A stretch of DNA of 23,086 nucleotides from JBCCZC01 sp039188505 (GCA_039188505.1 JBCCZC010000036.1:1-23086), one strand, 5' to 3'; counted from the first letter of the stretch, positions 7,185-15,084 are shown. Program-made: numbers and translations. The notes: generated by a model not told the origin, from the letters alone.

Positions 7185-8024
7185 ATGCGTAAATTGATGG
7201 TTTTCTCGGCCGGAGCGGCGTTGCTCGCGGCGGCGTTGCCGGCAGCGGCAGAGCTCGGGCTCAACATGCCGAAGGGCGTGACTCCGTTCTCCCGGGACGT
7301 CTACGACCTCCACATGCTCATCCTCTGGATCTGCGTGATTATCGGGGTCGTGGTGTTCGGCGCGATGTTCGTGTCGATGTTCCTCCACCGTAAATCACGC
7401 GGGCACGAGGCGGCCCAGTTCACCCACAGCACCAAGGCCGAGATCATCTGGACGGTCATTCCGGTCCTGATCCTGGTGGGTATGGCCTACCCGGCCACGA
7501 AGACGCTGGTCACGATGCACCAGACCGGCGATGCCGAAATGACCGTCAAGATCACCGGCTACCAGTGGAAGTGGAAGTATGACTACATCGAGGATGGGGT
7601 CAGCTTCCTGTCGAATCTGGATCGCTCGAGCGACGCTGCGCGACAGCTCAACTCCGGCATCGATCCCGCGTCGGTCGAGAACTACCTGCTGGACGTCGAC
7701 AAGCCGCTCGTCCTGCCGACCAACACCAAGATTCGCTTCCTCATCACGGCGGATGACGTGATCCATTCCTGGTGGATTCCGCAGTTCGGCTGGAAACGCG
7801 ACGCCATTCCCGGCTTCGTCAACGAAGGCTGGACCTATATCGAGGAGCCGGGTGTGTATCGCGGTCAGTGCGCGGAACTCTGCGGCAAGGATCACGGTTT
7901 CATGCCCATCGTGGTGATCGCCAAGCCCAAGGACGAATACGTCGCCTGGGTCGCTGAACAGCGCGGCGAAACCCTGATCGCCAGCGAGGCCGAAGTGCCC
8001 GTTTTGGCCGACAACGAATCCTGA
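7185..8024 (+). CDS. coxB: Cytochrome c oxidase subunit II
   Basis: Subunit II carries the binuclear CuA centre that accepts electrons from cytochrome c in the aa3 oxidase. The ATG at 7185 has an AGGA ribosome binding site 9 nt upstream and starts a clear signal peptide (MRKLMVFSAGAALLAAALPAAA, cleavage after AAA). Two membrane helices follow, at about residues 40-65 and 85-105. The periplasmic cupredoxin domain contains GYQWKWKYDY, then HSWWIPQFGWKRDAIPG, and the CuA ligands in GQCAELCGKDHGFMPI (Cys, Glu, Cys, His, Met). At 279 aa there is no fused cytochrome c domain. An in-frame extension upstream to 7035 exists but overlaps the DUF2244 gene and lacks signal-peptide character. coxA follows after 13 bp. 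Confidence 0.96.
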   Translation: MRKLMVFSAGAALLAAALPAAAELGLNMPKGVTPFSRDVYDLHMLILWICVIIGVVVFGAMFVSMFLHRKSRGHEAAQFTHSTKAEIIWTVIPVLILVGMAYPATKTLVTMHQTGDAEMTVKITGYQWKWKYDYIEDGVSFLSNLDRSSDAARQLNSGIDPASVENYLLDVDKPLVLPTNTKIRFLITADDVIHSWWIPQFGWKRDAIPGFVNEGWTYIEEPGVYRGQCAELCGKDHGFMPIVVIAKPKDEYVAWVAEQRGETLIASEAEVPVLADNES

Positions 8025-8037
8025 GGAGCCTCGAATC

Positions 8038-9654
8038 ATGACGACACAGGTTGCCCATCACGACGATCACCACGCCACCGGCTTCAAGGCCTTCCTCGAC
8101 CGCTGGCTGTTCACCACCAACCACAAGGACATCGGGACCCTTTACCTGCTGTTCTCGCTGCTGATGTTCTTCATCGGCGGCGCCATGGCGCTGGTCATCC
8201 GCGCGGAACTGTTCCAGCCGGGTCTCCAGCTCGTGGAGCCCGACTTCTTCAATCAGATGACGACCATGCACGCGCTGGTCATGATCTTCGGCGCGGTCAT
8301 GCCGGCCTTCGTCGGGCTCGCCAACTGGATGATCCCGCTGATGGTCGGTGCGCCCGACATGGCGCTGCCGCGGATGAACAACTGGAGCTTCTGGCTGCTG
8401 CCGTTCGCCTTCACGCTCCTGCTGTCGACGCTGTTCATGGACTCCGGCGGCCCCGCCGGTGGCTGGACCCTCTATCCGCCGCTGTCACTCCAGACCGGGG
8501 ATAGCTTCGCGTATGTGATCTTCGCGATTCACATCATGGGGATTTCGTCGATCATGGGCGCCATCAACGTGATCGCGACGATCCTGAACATGCGCGCGCC
8601 GGGCATGAACCTGCTGCGGATGCCGCTGTTCGTCTGGACCTGGCTCATCACCGCGTTCCTGCTGATCATGGTCATGCCGGTTCTCGCCGGCGCCGTCACC
8701 ATGCTCCTGACCGACCGTTTCTTCGGCACGAGCTTCTTCAACGCCGCCGGCGGCGGTGATCCCGTCATGTTCCAGCACATCTTCTGGTTCTTCGGTCACC
8801 CCGAGGTCTACATCATGATCCTGCCGGCTTTCGGGATCGTGTCCGAGATCCTGCCGACGTTCGCGCGCAAGCCGCTCTTCGGCTACGTCTCGATGGTGTA
8901 CGCCACGGCCTCGATCGCCTTCCTGTCCTTCATCGTATGGGCGCACCACATGTTTACCGCAGGCATGCCGCTGGGTGGTGAGCTCTTCTTCATGTACGCC
9001 ACGATGATCATCGCCGTGCCGACAGGGGTGAAGGTATTCAACTGGGTCGCCACCATGTGGAAGGGCTCGATGACCTTCGAGACCCCGATGCTGTTCGCGA
9101 TCGGCTTCGTGATCCTGTTCACGATCGGTGGCTTCTCGGGTCTGATGCTCGCCATCGTCCCGGCCGACTTCCAGTATCACGATACCTACTTCGTCGTGGC
9201 GCACTTCCACTACGTGCTCGTGACCGGTGCGGTGTTCTCGATCATGGCCGCCGCCTATTACTGGCTGCCGAAGTGGACCGGGCGCCGCTATTCCGAGTTC
9301 TGGGGCAAGATGCACTTCTGGCTGTCGGTGATCAGCGTGAACGTGTTGTTCTTCCCGCAGCACTTCCTGGGCCTGGCGGGCATGCCGCGCCGGATCCCGG
9401 ATTACTCCGTCCAGTTCGCCGAGTTCAACATGCTGTCGTCGATCGGTGGCTTCGCCTTCGGCTTCTCGCAGCTGATCTTCGCGGGTATCGTCATCCATTC
9501 GATGTACTGGGCGAAAAAGACGGACGAAGCACGCACCTGGGAAGGCGCCAAGGGCCTCGAGTGGATCGTGCCGACCCCGGCGCCGCACCACACCTTCGAC
9601 ACGCCGCCGGAGATCAAGGATGAAGATCTCGCCCACGGGGACGTCGCGCACTAA
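8038..9654 (+). CDS. coxA: Cytochrome c oxidase subunit I
   Basis: This is the catalytic subunit of the aa3-type heme-copper oxidase, reducing O2 to water and pumping protons across the inner membrane. The 538-aa protein shows the expected twelve hydrophobic helices. MHALVMIF holds a heme a histidine. FFGHPEVYIMILP holds the CuB His and the cross-linked Tyr, with the HPEVY signature of A-type oxidases. WAHHMFTAGMP contributes two further CuB histidines. HDTYFVVAHFHYVL carries the heme a3 and heme a histidines. The N-terminus is His-rich (AHHDDHHATG). GAGG-type ribosome binding sequence lies upstream, overlapping the coxB end. It is part of the coxB-coxA-ctaG-coxC transcription unit. Confidence 0.97.
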   Translation: MTTQVAHHDDHHATGFKAFLDRWLFTTNHKDIGTLYLLFSLLMFFIGGAMALVIRAELFQPGLQLVEPDFFNQMTTMHALVMIFGAVMPAFVGLANWMIPLMVGAPDMALPRMNNWSFWLLPFAFTLLLSTLFMDSGGPAGGWTLYPPLSLQTGDSFAYVIFAIHIMGISSIMGAINVIATILNMRAPGMNLLRMPLFVWTWLITAFLLIMVMPVLAGAVTMLLTDRFFGTSFFNAAGGGDPVMFQHIFWFFGHPEVYIMILPAFGIVSEILPTFARKPLFGYVSMVYATASIAFLSFIVWAHHMFTAGMPLGGELFFMYATMIIAVPTGVKVFNWVATMWKGSMTFETPMLFAIGFVILFTIGGFSGLMLAIVPADFQYHDTYFVVAHFHYVLVTGAVFSIMAAAYYWLPKWTGRRYSEFWGKMHFWLSVISVNVLFFPQHFLGLAGMPRRIPDYSVQFAEFNMLSSIGGFAFGFSQLIFAGIVIHSMYWAKKTDEARTWEGAKGLEWIVPTPAPHHTFDTPPEIKDEDLAHGDVAH

Positions 9655-9659
9655 AACCC

Positions 9660-9782
9660 ATGGCTGATCAAGATCTCCAGTCCCAGGCTCAACGCAGCAG
9701 CGCCCGCCGCACGGCGGCGCTGCTGATCGGCGTGGCGCTCCTTGTCTATCTGGTGTTCGTCGGGAGTGCGGTGCTGAAATGA
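9660..9782 (+). CDS. Small single-pass membrane protein between coxA and ctaG
   Basis: The ATG at 9660 opens a 40-codon frame, MADQDLQSQAQRSSARRTAA followed by a hydrophobic segment (LLIGVALLVYLVFVGSAVLK). It therefore encodes a short polar, Arg-containing N-terminus and one membrane helix of about 20 residues. It begins 5 bp after the coxA stop and its TGA overlaps the ctaG start (ATGA), a typical translational-coupling arrangement. Many proteobacterial cox clusters carry a small membrane protein of this size at this point, often called a cytochrome oxidase small assembly protein. The specific function is unknown to me. No ribosome binding site is evident, so translation may depend on coupling to coxA. 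Confidence 0.75.
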   Translation: MADQDLQSQAQRSSARRTAALLIGVALLVYLVFVGSAVLK

Positions 9783-10348
9783 GCCAGCCGGTGAGCAATC
9801 GCAAGCTGTTCGGCATCCTTGGCGGGATCGCGCTCGGCATGTTCGGCTTCGGCTTCGCAATGGTGCCGCTGTACGACGTCTTCTGTGAGGTCCTCGGCAT
9901 TCGCCTCGAAGACGGGACCGGCCAGATCGCCACCAACGAGGTCGGCGAGTTCGAGGGTCAGACCGATCGCTGGGTGACGGTACAGTTCGACTCGAGCGTC
10001 GATTCGAAGCTGCCCTGGGCCTTTGCGCCGGACGAGCCGATCTTGAAGGTCCGCGTCGGTGAGCTCACCGAGACCACCTACCTGGCGCGTAATCTGGCCG
10101 ATCACGCCGTGATCGGCCATGCGGTACCGAGCGTGGCCCCGTCCCGGGCCTCGCTGTATTTCGCGAAGACCGAGTGTTTCTGTTTCACGCAGCAGCAGCT
10201 GGCCTCGGGGGAGGAGCAGCATATGCCGGTCCGGTTCATCATCGATCCGGAGCTGCCGCCCACGGTCAATACGTTGACCCTGTCCTATCGTTTCTATCGG
10301 AGCGACGCGACTGCGGCGCTCCTCGAGCCAGTTACGGGAGAAGAGTAA
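9779..10348 (+). CDS. ctaG: Cytochrome c oxidase assembly protein CtaG/Cox11
   Basis: This is a membrane-anchored copper chaperone that delivers Cu to the CuB site of subunit I. The 189-aa protein has a single N-terminal anchor at about residues 9-30 (LFGILGGIALGMFGFGFAMV) followed by VPLYDVFCEVLG, the family's characteristic junction. The periplasmic domain contains the copper-binding pair in KTECFCFTQQQL (CFCF) and ends with a beta-rich SYRFYR segment. It overlaps the small upstream gene by 4 nt and overlaps the coxC start by one base (TAATG), so the three genes are tightly coupled. Confidence 0.95.
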   Translation: MSQPVSNRKLFGILGGIALGMFGFGFAMVPLYDVFCEVLGIRLEDGTGQIATNEVGEFEGQTDRWVTVQFDSSVDSKLPWAFAPDEPILKVRVGELTETTYLARNLADHAVIGHAVPSVAPSRASLYFAKTECFCFTQQQLASGEEQHMPVRFIIDPELPPTVNTLTLSYRFYRSDATAALLEPVTGEE

Positions 10349-11218
10349 TGGCAACTGCACCGGGGGGTTACTACGTTCCCCATCATGCGCACTGGCCCAT
10401 CGTCGGATCCATCGGCCTGACGACCCTTGCCGTCGGCGCGGCCAACTACCTCAACGGCGGCAGCAGCGCCTGGACCATCGGCATGTACGGTGGCATGGCC
10501 ATCGTCATCTTCATGATGTGGGGCTGGTTCCGCGAGGTCATCAAGGAGAGCGAAGGCGGCATCTATAACCAGGATGTCGACACCTCGTTCCGCATGGGGA
10601 TGATGTGGTTCATCATCTCCGAGGTCATGTTCTTCGCCGCGTTCTTCGGCGCGCTGTTCTATGCCCGGGGCGCTCGCCGTGCCGTGGCTATCGGGCTGGG
10701 GCGACGGACTGGCCACTGCGCAGTTCCTCTATCCGGACTACGAGGCGGCGTGGCCGACGAATGGCCCCGGCGATATCGGCGGTAGCTTCGGCATCATCCC
10801 GGCGTTCGATCTGCCGGCGCTGAATACGCTGATCCTGCTCACCTCGGGCTTCACGGTGACGATGGCCCACCACGCCATCGTCAAGATGCAGCGTCAGGCC
10901 ACGATCTGGTGGCTTGTCGCCACGGTCGCGCTGGGCGCGATCTTCGTCGTCTGCCAGGCGTACGAGTACGTCCACGCCTATCAGGATCTGAATCTGACGC
11001 TTGGCAGCGGCATCTATGGCTCCACGTTCTTCATGCTGACGGGCTTCCACGGTCTGCACGTGACGCTCGGCGCCATCATGCTCGCCGTCATCACCGTCCG
11101 CGTCATGCGAGGTCACTTCACGGCCGAGAACCACTTCGGCTTCGAAGCGGTGGCCTGGTACTGGCACTTCGTCGACGTGGTCTGGCTGGGCCTGTTCGTC
11201 TTCGTCTATATCCTCTAG
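10348..11218 (+). pseudogene. coxC: Cytochrome c oxidase subunit III, frameshifted (possibly sequencing error)
   Basis: Subunit III stabilises the oxidase core and contains no redox centre. Reading from the ATG at 10348 gives a normal CoxC through GMMWFIISEVMFFAAFFGALFYAR. The frame then turns into unrelated Arg-rich sequence and stops at 10785. The rest of CoxC continues in the next frame from ALAVPWLSGWGDGLATAQFL to the end, HFVDVVWLGLFVFVYIL, with stop at 11218. Removing one G from the G4 run at 10667-10670 restores a single 289-aa protein of normal family length with CGG GCG CTC at the junction. The rest is intact, so a sequencing or assembly error in the homopolymer, or a very recent mutation, is the likeliest reading. 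It overlaps ctaG by one base and is followed by a strong terminator. Confidence 0.9.
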
Positions 11219-11245
11219 CGGCGCGGACGCACAAGCTGCCGACCG

Positions 11246-11275
11246 AAAACCCCGCTCCTGCGGGGTTTTCTTTCG
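11246..11275 (+). terminator. Rho-independent terminator after coxC
   Basis: AAAACCCCGC and GCGGGGTTTT form a perfect 10-bp stem with a TCCT loop (11246-11269), followed by CTTTCG. It ends the coxBA-ctaG-coxC transcript. Because the stem starts with an A-run it can also work on the minus strand for the converging DUF2909 gene. Confidence 0.9.
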
Positions 11276-11299
11276 CTCGGCAAGGTGATTCGGCTGTGA

Positions 11300-11545
11300 T
11301 CAGTCGTTGCCGAAGACCTTCGGCTCGGGCTCACCGGTGATCGGACTCGGATTCGCGCCCAGGAAGCCGGTAGCCCGGCCGGCGATCAACAGCACGAAGA
11401 GCAGGATCGATAGACCGATGCGCCAGGACAGCGCGCGCGCGGTGCGTGTGCCCTTGCCCTGGTCTTTCATCATGTACACGAGGGCTGCGCCAAGATTGAA
11501 CAGGATGAGCGCCAGGAACAGTAGAACGATGATTTTAGTGACCAC
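11300..11545 (-). CDS. DUF2909 twin-transmembrane protein
   Basis: This 81-aa protein has two membrane helices (about residues 3-25, KIIVLLFLALILFNLGAALVYM, and 42-62, IGLSILLFVLLIAGRATGFL). They are separated by a short basic loop, MKDQGKGTRTARALSWR, which is the DUF2909 pattern. The start is GTG with a weak ribosome binding region. It lies on the opposite strand between coxC and surf1. As I recall, a small antisense-oriented gene occupies the same position in Pseudomonas cox clusters, which argues for a conserved but unknown role with the oxidase. Its own promoter is probably the TAGACT element at 11574-11579. Confidence 0.85.
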   Translation of the reverse strand: MVTKIIVLLFLALILFNLGAALVYMMKDQGKGTRTARALSWRIGLSILLFVLLIAGRATGFLGANPSPITGEPEPKVFGND

Positions 11546-11573
11546 AGGGGACCCGCAAACGGAGGGGATGGGC

Positions 11574-11579
11574 AGTCTA
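11574..11579 (-). promoter_or_regulatory. -10 element for DUF2909 gene
   Basis: The minus strand reads GCGCTAGACTGCC, with TAGACT placed 28 nt before the GTG start. It resembles the elements before the PQQ-type dehydrogenase gene and argS (GCGCTACACT). No good -35 was found. Confidence 0.4.
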
Positions 11580-11611
11580 GCGCACGAGGACGTCGTGGGA
11601 ACGCCAAGGTC

Positions 11612-12334
11612 ATGAACTGGCTCCTGCGCATCATCCCTCTGGCTGCCGGACTCGCGCTGATTGCGCTGTTCGTCAATCTGGGCAACTGGCAGAGCGAACG
11701 CGCCGCCTTCAAGGACCGGCTCTTCGCCGATTTCGATGCCGCCTCGTCGCAGCCGCCGAGCCGCGTCGGCTCGCTCGAGGGCCTTCCCGATTACTCACCC
11801 GTGGAAATCGACGTGGCGCTGCTGCCGGACGTCCGCATCTACCTGGAAAACCAGCTGGTTGCCGGCCGCGACGGGGTGCACCTATACCGCCCGGCTACGC
11901 TTGCGGATCGCACCGTAGTGCTCGTGAATTTCGGCTGGCAGCCCGTCGGCCAGCGCCGCGAGCTCCCGCCCATCCCGGACGTTCAACCGGCCGCGACCGT
12001 CGCCGCGCTGGTCGCGCCGATGCCGCCGGGGGGCATTCGCCTCGGGGAGCTGGACCTCACCACCCAGACCTCGCCGTTCCGCGTCCCCTGGCTCGACCGC
12101 GCGCAGCTCGCGAGCCGCTTGAATCTCGACCTCGCGCCCCAGATATTGTTGCTTACCGCTGACAGCGATGTCTTCGTCCGCGAATGGCGGCCGGTCACGA
12201 TGGAAGCCGATCGCCATCGGGGCTACGCCTTCCAATGGTACGCGCTTGCCGCGGCCGTCAGCCTGTTCACAGTCTGGGGTTTCTGGCGCGCCTTGCTTCG
12301 CCGCCCCGGCCCGCATCGTGCCGAATCATCATGA
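11612..12334 (+). CDS. SURF1 family cytochrome oxidase biogenesis protein
   Basis: SURF1/Shy1 proteins assist insertion of heme A into subunit I of cytochrome c oxidase. The 240-aa protein has the two-helix topology of the family. The N-terminal helix is at about residues 3-23 (WLLRIIPLAAGLALIALFVNLG) and is followed by NWQSERA. A periplasmic domain contains YLENQLVAGRDGVHLYRPA and VLVNFGWQPVG. The C-terminal signature HRGYAFQWYALA precedes helix 2 and a basic tail. The stop codon overlaps the ATG of the next gene (ATGA), so translation is coupled. It starts the second cox transcription unit, surf1 to ctaB. Confidence 0.93.
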   Translation: MNWLLRIIPLAAGLALIALFVNLGNWQSERAAFKDRLFADFDAASSQPPSRVGSLEGLPDYSPVEIDVALLPDVRIYLENQLVAGRDGVHLYRPATLADRTVVLVNFGWQPVGQRRELPPIPDVQPAATVAALVAPMPPGGIRLGELDLTTQTSPFRVPWLDRAQLASRLNLDLAPQILLLTADSDVFVREWRPVTMEADRHRGYAFQWYALAAAVSLFTVWGFWRALLRRPGPHRAESS

Positions 12335-12903
12335 GTTCATCCGTCGATCCGACCGATTCCAATGCGCCGTCGAACCTCCGTTCCCGGCTCACCCTGCTCG
12401 CCATCGTGGCCCTGTTTCTGGCGCCGGTCCTTGCCGCCGTCTTCCTGCAGAGCCGCATGAGCGATTACGCACCGGAAGCGAGCCGGGCCTATGGCGAACT
12501 CGTTTCGCCGGTGGTGGCCCTCCCCGATCCGGCCCGAGCCGCGCTGCCGGACGCCCAGGCCTGGACGCTGGTTGTGCCCCCGGCGGCTTGCGCGGAGGCA
12601 TGCACCGAACTGCTTGACCTCCTGGGTCGCCTCGACCGGGCGCTGGGTCGCCACGCGGACGAAGTCGCTGAGCTGGTCTTCTTCGACGGCACCCCGCCTG
12701 CGGGCGAGGGGGCTGCCGTCGCGAGTCCGGTACCCCCCGCGTGGCAGGCGCTCCTCGTGGAGCAGGGCTGGGCCGACGCCGGCGCGATCCTCGTCGACCC
12801 CCTTGGCAATGTCATGATGCGCTACCCCGTAGACTTCGACCCCTCCCGTATGAAGCGGGACCTCGAACGTCTTCTCAAGTACAGCAAGTTCAACGAATCA
12901 TGA
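12331..12903 (+). CDS. Membrane-anchored CxxxC protein, thioredoxin/SCO-like, in cox cluster
   Basis: This 190-aa protein has one N-terminal anchor at about residues 19-42 (SRLTLLAIVALFLAPVLAAVFL) and a periplasmic domain. The domain shows the order of a thioredoxin-like fold. WTLVVPPAACAEAC carries a CxxxC pair after a hydrophobic strand, the helix LLDLLGRLDRALGRH follows, then VAELVFFDG. It ends with ILVDPLGNVMMRYPVDFDPSRMKRDLERLLKYSK, a segment very similar in form to the end of SCO/peroxiredoxin-like proteins. The Cys spacing equals that of SCO copper chaperones (CxxxC), but the following Pro and an obvious conserved His are missing. It overlaps both surf1 and ctaA by 4 nt. No ordinary sco gene is in the cluster. 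A role in CuA assembly is an inference. Confidence 0.75.
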   Translation: MSSSVDPTDSNAPSNLRSRLTLLAIVALFLAPVLAAVFLQSRMSDYAPEASRAYGELVSPVVALPDPARAALPDAQAWTLVVPPAACAEACTELLDLLGRLDRALGRHADEVAELVFFDGTPPAGEGAAVASPVPPAWQALLVEQGWADAGAILVDPLGNVMMRYPVDFDPSRMKRDLERLLKYSKFNES

Positions 12904-14096
12904 CCCGAAACCAATGGATCTCGCGGCTGGCCTGGGCCGGCGCCGCCACCGCGCTGTTCGTCGCCGTTCTCGGTGCCTACGTGCGCCTGAATCACGCCGG
13001 TCTCGGCTGTCCGGACTGGCCCGTCTGCTACGGCAAGATCACCTGGCCGACCCAGGCCGAAGACATCATGGCGGCCAACGAGGCCTTTCCCGAACGGCCC
13101 GTGGAAACGGGGAAGGCCTGGCGAGAGCAGGTCCACCGGTTCTTCGCGGCGGGCCTCGGGGTAGTCGTTCTGGCCCTGGCGCTCGTCGCGAACTGGGCGC
13201 AGCCTCGGCGGCGCCTGATCGTCGCCGGTGGAGCGATCGCCGCGACGGCCGGGACCTTCAGCTACATCTTCGGGGCCGTCGGGCTTTCGGTCGCGTTCTC
13301 CGTGGTCGCCATCGGTCTACCGCTCGCGGGTGCGATCCTCTGGCGTGGCGATGGGCCGGGCCGACTGGCTGCGGGCCTCCTCGCGCTCATCATCTTTCAG
13401 GCGATGCTCGGCATGTGGACCGTGACGATGCTGCTGAAGCCGGCGATCGTGACCGCCCATCTGCTTGGTGGCCTGTCGACCGTCACGCTGCTGGTCTGCC
13501 TGGCCGGGATGACGACCCCCGCCCTCCGGCAGCGGGCCGTCGACTATGGCACCCGCAAGCTGACCTGGATCGCACTGGTCGTCGTCGTCATGCAGATCTT
13601 TCTCGGCGGCTGGACCTCGACCAACTACGCCGCGCTCGCATGCCCCGACTTCCCGACGTGCCAGGGGCAGTGGTGGCCGGAAACCGATCTTGCCGAGGGC
13701 TTCGTGCTCTGGCGCGGCGTCGGTGTCGATTACGAGGGTGGCGTGCTCGATGCCACGGCGCGCACGGGCATCCACTGGGTCCACCGCCTCGGCGCCATCG
13801 TCGTGACGCTCGTTGTCGGCCTCCTCGCGCTGCGGCTCGTGACGGCCTCCCGTCTACGCTTCCACGGCGTGGCGCTCGCCGGCGCCCTGCTGCTCCAGCT
13901 CGGCCTGGGCGTCTGGAACGTCGTCGGTGGTCTGCCGCTCTGGGTGGCCACCGCACACAACGGCGGTGCGGCCCTGCTGCTCGCGGCACTCGTGCTGCTG
14001 CTGGTCAGGTTTGCCCCGGAACGAGCCCGTGTACCCGCGCCGGCTGCGGGTTCCGATGTGACCGGCGGCGTTGCGCACGCCGAACCGGCACCGTAA
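12900..14096 (+). CDS. ctaA: Heme A synthase (COX15/CtaA)
   Basis: This inner-membrane enzyme oxidises the C8 methyl of heme O to a formyl group, giving heme A for subunit I. The 398-aa protein has eight hydrophobic helices in two four-helix halves. The histidines expected to bind heme appear as VHRFFAAGLG and TAHLLGG in the first half and VHRLGAIV and TAHNGGAALL in the second. Each half also has an extracytoplasmic Cys pair (GLGCPDWPVCYG and ALACPDFPTCQG). The ATG at 12900 overlaps the previous stop (ATGA). An upstream in-frame extension would run deep into the preceding gene and is rejected. ctaB follows after 13 bp, completing the heme O to heme A pathway. Confidence 0.96.
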   Translation: MTRNQWISRLAWAGAATALFVAVLGAYVRLNHAGLGCPDWPVCYGKITWPTQAEDIMAANEAFPERPVETGKAWREQVHRFFAAGLGVVVLALALVANWAQPRRRLIVAGGAIAATAGTFSYIFGAVGLSVAFSVVAIGLPLAGAILWRGDGPGRLAAGLLALIIFQAMLGMWTVTMLLKPAIVTAHLLGGLSTVTLLVCLAGMTTPALRQRAVDYGTRKLTWIALVVVVMQIFLGGWTSTNYAALACPDFPTCQGQWWPETDLAEGFVLWRGVGVDYEGGVLDATARTGIHWVHRLGAIVVTLVVGLLALRLVTASRLRFHGVALAGALLLQLGLGVWNVVGGLPLWVATAHNGGAALLLAALVLLLVRFAPERARVPAPAAGSDVTGGVAHAEPAP

Positions 14097-14109
14097 AGTC
14101 GAGCGCCCC

Positions 14110-15057
14110 ATGACCGAAGCCAACACCATGTCCGCGGTGGCCGCGCCCAGCACCTTCGATCGTTACCTCGAGCTCTGCAAGCCGAAGGTCGTAGCCCTGA
14201 TCGTCTTCACGGCGGTCGTCGGGATGCTGCTTGCCGTGCCCGGCCTGCCGCCGCTGGGTCTGACCCTGCTCGCGACGATCGGCATCGGTCTGGCGTCGGC
14301 TTCGGCGGCGGCGATCAATCACCTCATCGATCGCCGCGAAGACGCCATCATGGCACGGACCCGGCACCGCCCACTGCCGACCGGACAGCTTTCCGCGGGG
14401 CGCGTCGCCGCTTTCGCTGCCGTCCTCGGCGCCCTGGGTATTGCCGTACTCTGGTGGCTGGTAAATCCACTGACCGCGATCCTCACCTTCGCCTCGCTGA
14501 TCGGCTACGCGATTATCTACACGGTCTTCCTCAAGCGCGCGACGCCCCAGAACATCGTCATCGGTGGTGCTGCCGGCGCCGCCCCACCGCTGCTGGGCTG
14601 GATCGCCATCACCGGTTCGCTCGATGCGCCGGCATTCGTGCTGTTCCTGATCATCTTCGCCTGGACGCCGCCCCATTTCTGGGCGCTGGCGCTCTACCGC
14701 CGGCATGACTACGCGGCCGTTGATATTCCCATGCTCCCGGTCACCCACGGCGTGACCTTCACGCGCTGGCAGATCCTGTTCTACACGGTGATTCTCTTCC
14801 TGGTCACCCTGCTGCCCTACCTGATCGGCATGAGCGGACTGTTCTATCTCGGTGGCGCCGTGGTTCTGGGGCTCGCCTTCCTACACTTCGCCTACAAGCT
14901 CCTATCGACCGAGGACGAGATGCTGGCCATGCGGGTCTTCAGCTACTCCGTCATCTATCTGATCGCGCTCTTCGCGTTTCTGCTCGTCGACCACTACCTG
15001 CCGATTCCCCATCCGCTCTACGCGGACACGCAGCCGGGTTGGATCCGCCTGGGCTAG
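14110..15057 (+). CDS. ctaB: Protoheme IX farnesyltransferase (heme O synthase)
   Basis: This UbiA-type prenyltransferase adds a farnesyl group to protoheme to make heme O, the substrate for CtaA. The 315-aa protein contains about nine membrane segments. The prenyl diphosphate-binding motif is NHLIDRREDAIMARTRHRPLPTG near residues 70-92, and the second aspartate region is YRRHDYAAVDIPMLPVTHG. The ATG at 14110 is chosen because the longer frame (start at 14071) would overlap ctaA by 26 nt and has no conserved sequence. An internal ATG at 14128 is also possible. In the Pseudomonas-type arrangement a sco gene follows; here argS follows instead. Confidence 0.96.
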   Translation: MTEANTMSAVAAPSTFDRYLELCKPKVVALIVFTAVVGMLLAVPGLPPLGLTLLATIGIGLASASAAAINHLIDRREDAIMARTRHRPLPTGQLSAGRVAAFAAVLGALGIAVLWWLVNPLTAILTFASLIGYAIIYTVFLKRATPQNIVIGGAAGAAPPLLGWIAITGSLDAPAFVLFLIIFAWTPPHFWALALYRRHDYAAVDIPMLPVTHGVTFTRWQILFYTVILFLVTLLPYLIGMSGLFYLGGAVVLGLAFLHFAYKLLSTEDEMLAMRVFSYSVIYLIALFAFLLVDHYLPIPHPLYADTQPGWIRLG

Positions 15058-15084
15058 GGCCGGCGCGACGCTCGCGTGGAAATA

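Noticed and set aside
8485..9936. A 483-aa minus-strand open frame opposite coxA and ctaG
   Set aside because: Extremely rich in Arg, His, Asp and Glu, as expected from the reverse of membrane-protein codons; coxA and ctaG are certain.
10348..10785. A short CoxC variant ending at 10785 as a real protein
   Set aside because: The sequence after FYAR is unrelated Arg-rich frame and the true continuation is present in the next frame, so this is a frameshift product.
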